Made by a program: the position numbers and the translations under genes. The notes beneath the pieces are model-generated. The model did no database searches. It worked only from the letters and a program-made list of their open reading frames with translations, and was not told where the DNA came from. A DNA stretch of 7,735 bases from Candidatus Omnitrophota bacterium (GTDB lineage: Bacteria; Omnitrophota; Koll11; Gorgyraeales; Gorgyraeaceae), in the NCBI GenBank assembly GCA_018818505.1, contig JAHIRR010000135.1, forward strand, positions 1-7,735, written 5' to 3'. Of this stretch, positions 6,235-7,735 are shown one piece after another. Each line of letters starts with the position of its first letter. Position 1 is the stretch's first letter.

Positions 6235-6262
6235 TGACTATTGCCTGCCTGCAAAGTATAAT
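6234..6262 (+). promoter_or_regulatory. Strong sigma70-type promoter for paralogue B
   Basis: TTGACT (6234-6239) and a perfect TATAAT (6257-6262) are spaced by 17 bases, the best promoter match in the window. Transcription would start near 6269-6270, only about five bases before the ATG at 6275, giving an almost leaderless mRNA. This promoter would bypass the c-di-GMP riboswitch. Confidence 0.65.
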
Positions 6263-6274
6263 TCTAAAAAGAAG

Positions 6275-6640
6275 ATGCGTAAGGTGATTCGTATATCAAT
6301 ACTGGTGACATTGTTCTTATCCTTTACATACCCTTCTTTTGCAAAATCTTCTTTTATAGAAAGCTTATCAAAGATACGGACGGCAAAGGGGTATGTATTC
6401 AAGGTCAATTACCAGACAAAAGAGAAATGGACAGACGGCTTAGTATTCAAGCTTTTTTGTGTATTCAGTAAAGGCGCTGAACTTTCTTTTACAAGCGCGG
6501 GACATAGTAATGTAAAAAATGGCTGGCACAAGACAGAGATACGCGTACCAATGGTGTACAGGGAGAGATACGGTTATATCAAGGATTATCGCATAGAGTT
6601 ATATCACAGGGGCATACTGCTTTCATTAAAGAGTATGTGA
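6275..6640 (+). CDS. Small secreted protein, paralogue B
   Basis: This 121-residue protein is of unknown family. The start at 6275 is chosen because it opens a proper signal peptide (MRKVIRISILVTLFL..., cut probably after SFA, residue 23). The frame is open upstream to 6095, but that part overlaps the preceding gene and encodes no export signal. The mature part aligns along its whole length with paralogue A, with roughly 40 percent identity by eye: VNYQTKEKWTDGLVFKLFC (44-62), NGWHKTEI (82-89) and RYGYIKDYRIELY (98-110). The shared K-W-T-D, single Cys, G-W-H-K and R-Y-G residues point to a common small beta-rich fold. Upstream, AAAAAGAAG gives a weak ribosome binding site. It follows paralogue A after 106 bases, so it may be read both from the riboswitch transcript and from its own promoter, allowing constitutive B with c-di-GMP-dependent A. 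Confidence 0.72.
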   Translation: MRKVIRISILVTLFLSFTYPSFAKSSFIESLSKIRTAKGYVFKVNYQTKEKWTDGLVFKLFCVFSKGAELSFTSAGHSNVKNGWHKTEIRVPMVYRERYGYIKDYRIELYHRGILLSLKSM

Positions 6641-6655
6641 GAGAGGGCATAATAA

Positions 6656-6746
6656 AACGCGAATATACGCAAATCTAACGCGAATATTCGCGAACGCTAA
6701 ACTTGAATTCGCGTTTATTTGCGTTGCATTCGCGATAATTCGCGTT
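6656..6746 (+). repeat. CGCGAAT-type long inverted repeat element
   Basis: The 39 bases at 6656-6694 match the reverse complement of 6708-6746 at 30 of 39 positions, separated by 13 bases, so the RNA or single strand can form one long imperfect hairpin. The left arm contains a perfect 14-bp palindrome CGCGAATATTCGCG (6679-6692), and CGCGAAT/ATTCGCG units recur in both arms. It fills most of the 129-base gap before the HAMP gene. No T-run follows. It looks like a dispersed palindromic element, different in sequence from the one at 2545. The tail GCCGAACGAAGTGAGG (6747-6762) carries the ribosome binding site of the next gene. Confidence 0.7.
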
Positions 6747-6769
6747 GCCGAACGAAGTGAGGTTAATTT

Positions 6770-7126
6770 ATGGCGCGCCTAAAGAGAAAAAGATACATTA
6801 TAAATAAGAGATTGCAGGTAGGTATTTTTTTAAAGTGGACGATTTTACCTATTATTTTGTTTTTTGCGACCCTTTATTATTTTAAGTCGTCTTCTTTTGT
6901 TTTGGTGTTCGGAGTCATTGTTATTGCATTGGTTTCATGGCGCGTCATGGTATTGTCGCACAGGCTGGCAGGCCCTATTTATAGACTGGAGAAGGATCTC
7001 CAGGATATTGCAAAAGGCAATTTTTCAATGAGGATAAACTTTCGCAAGAAAGATGAATTGAAATCCATTGCTGAAGGGATCAATAAGATCCTTGATGAGA
7101 TGGAAAAAAGATTGGAGAAGAAATGA
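6770..7126 (+). CDS. Two-helix membrane protein with a lone HAMP domain
   Basis: This 118-residue protein starts with a very basic cytoplasmic segment (MARLKRKRYIINKRLQ), then two hydrophobic helices (about 19-37 and 42-62) joined by a very short loop, then a HAMP domain (about 62-115: SHRLAGPIYRLEKDLQDIAKGNFSM..., DELKSIAEGINKILDEMEKRL). HAMP domains relay conformational signals between membrane sensors and output modules in histidine kinases, chemoreceptors and cyclases. Here there is no periplasmic sensor and no output domain, and the protein ends naturally rather than by an obvious frameshift. It may signal through a partner or act as a small membrane adaptor; the partner is unknown. GAGG (6759-6762) lies seven bases before the ATG, at the end of the inverted-repeat tail. 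The stop overlaps the next start as ATGA. Confidence 0.75.
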   Translation: MARLKRKRYIINKRLQVGIFLKWTILPIILFFATLYYFKSSSFVLVFGVIVIALVSWRVMVLSHRLAGPIYRLEKDLQDIAKGNFSMRINFRKKDELKSIAEGINKILDEMEKRLEKK

Positions 7127-7194
7127 CGAGAAAAAAGAGGCGAGCAAAACAAAAGAAGAAACGTAAAGGTAAGCGGCATGCAAAAGGGAATTAG
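7123..7194 (+). CDS. 23-residue highly basic mini-protein (hypothetical)
   Basis: A tiny ORF starts in the ATGA overlap with the HAMP gene. It has GGAG (7114-7117) five bases upstream and ends at TAG 7192-7194. It encodes MTRKKRRAKQKKKRKGKRHA followed by KGN; 14 of 23 residues are Lys or Arg and none is acidic. Its last 17 bases overlap the start of the phosphofructokinase gene in another frame. It could be a real nucleic-acid- or membrane-binding peptide, or merely a coupling ORF that keeps ribosomes moving to the next gene. I know no family for it. The good ribosome binding site and the junction are the evidence; chance cannot be excluded. Confidence 0.45.
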   Translation: MTRKKRRAKQKKKRKGKRHAKGN

Positions 7195-7735
7195 GCTCCG
7201 TCCCTGTCGGTGTAAGCGAATAGGGGTGCTCACAGCTGGCGGCGATTGCCCTGGCTTGAATGCAGCCATACGCGCAGTTACAAAGACAGCCATCCTAAAT
7301 TATGGCATGGAAGTTATTGGCATAAAGGATGGCTATCTAGGCCTCATTGAGAACAGGTATAGCCTTCTTTCCTATAGCGATGTCTCAGGCATACTGACTG
7401 AAGGCGGCACATTTCTCGGCTCATCCAATAAGGCAAATCCTTTCAGGCACCCATCCCCATCAGGAAAATTCAGAGACATCTCTAATGCTGTCTTAAGGAA
7501 TATTAAATTAATGGGCCTGGATGCCTTGGTGTGTATAGGCGGGGATGGCACATTAAACATCGCATATAAACTTTATAAAAAAGGACTTAAGTTAGTCGGA
7601 GTCCCAAAGACCATAGATAATGACTTGTCTGCGACTGATGTAACGATCGGCTTTGATTCTGCTGTTATAACAGCGACTGAGGCCATAGATAAACTTCACA
7701 CAACTGCCCAGTCGCATCACAGGGTAATGGTGATC
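7178..7735 (+). CDS. pfkA: 6-phosphofructokinase, N-terminal part (runs off the window)
   Basis: The frame is open for 186 codons to the window edge. It phosphorylates fructose 6-phosphate to fructose 1,6-bisphosphate in glycolysis, in the cytoplasm. Seen motifs are RIGVLTAGGDCPGLNAAIR (14-32, nucleotide-binding loop), EGGTFLGSSNKANPF (75-89), VCIGGDGTL (118-126) and PKTIDNDL (143-150), with the catalytic Asp147 and Asp149 matching Asp127 and Asp129 of E. coli PfkA. The residue that sorts donors is Gly124 (E. coli Gly104; Asp in pyrophosphate enzymes), favouring ATP. Lys144 stands where E. coli has Gly124, as in pyrophosphate enzymes and some ATP-using relatives. The donor is therefore probably ATP but not certain. 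The start at 7178 has AAAGG eight bases upstream and adds about a dozen residues before the usual N-terminus. It overlaps the mini-ORF by 17 bases, suggesting translational coupling. Confidence 0.9.
   Translation, partial: MQKGIRLRPCRCKRIGVLTAGGDCPGLNAAIRAVTKTAILNYGMEVIGIKDGYLGLIENRYSLLSYSDVSGILTEGGTFLGSSNKANPFRHPSPSGKFRDISNAVLRNIKLMGLDALVCIGGDGTLNIAYKLYKKGLKLVGVPKTIDNDLSATDVTIGFDSAVITATEAIDKLHTTAQSHHRVMVI

Noticed and set aside
6095..6274. Upstream extension of paralogue B as a longer 181-residue protein
   Set aside because: The extra 60 residues overlap paralogue A, cross two hairpins and a promoter, and would bury the signal peptide in the middle of the protein.
6979..7560. Minus-strand frames over the HAMP and phosphofructokinase genes
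   Set aside because: The plus strand shows clear HAMP and PFK motifs; the antisense translations have none.

Overview
The window is a moderately AT-rich, densely packed bacterial segment with every recognisable gene on the plus strand. It encodes type IV pilin-like proteins, signal peptides and a PilZ/c-di-GMP layer, so it comes from a Gram-negative-type bacterium. The mix of PilX-like proteins with large variable domains, palindromic intergenic repeats and a PilZ protein fused to a sugar-enzyme-like toroid reminds me of uncultivated lineages such as Omnitrophota. That taxonomic guess is impression only, not something the sequence proves.

Layout. Positions 1-2523 are one tightly coupled operon (ATGA junctions or close abutment): the tail of an upstream gene, a PilW/GspJ-like minor pilin, a large PilX-like protein with a beta-rich passenger and a calcium-loop motif, and a small double-hydrophobic orphan. 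A palindromic repeat (2545-2629) separates this from a 676-residue protein that joins a cytoplasmic PilZ domain, one membrane helix, a coiled coil and a periplasmic six-hairpin-glycosidase-like domain. A perfect 52-bp palindrome (4731-4782) follows; its right arm supplies the ribosome binding site of a secreted SNase-type nuclease with an extra OB-fold-like tail.

The most informative region is 5584-6640. A good sigma70-type promoter leads into a c-di-GMP-I (GEMM-I) riboswitch. Its downstream region contains a 15-nt segment complementary at 14 of 15 positions to the aptamer's P2 hairpin, and the same segment can also pair with the ribosome binding site of the next gene. That gene and the one after it encode small secreted paralogues (KWTD..FK, GWHK and RYG motifs) that I cannot place in a known family. 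The second paralogue has its own TTGACT-17-TATAAT promoter.

After a third inverted-repeat element (6656-6746) come a two-helix membrane protein with only a HAMP domain, a 23-residue extremely basic mini-ORF coupled to it, and the start of a 6-phosphofructokinase gene that runs off the window.

How it may fit together: c-di-GMP appears twice, as a putative PilZ ligand and as the riboswitch ligand, next to pilus-type and secreted surface proteins. A c-di-GMP-controlled surface, adhesion or exopolysaccharide module is a reasonable inference. The functions of the two small secreted paralogues and of the toroid domain are unknown.
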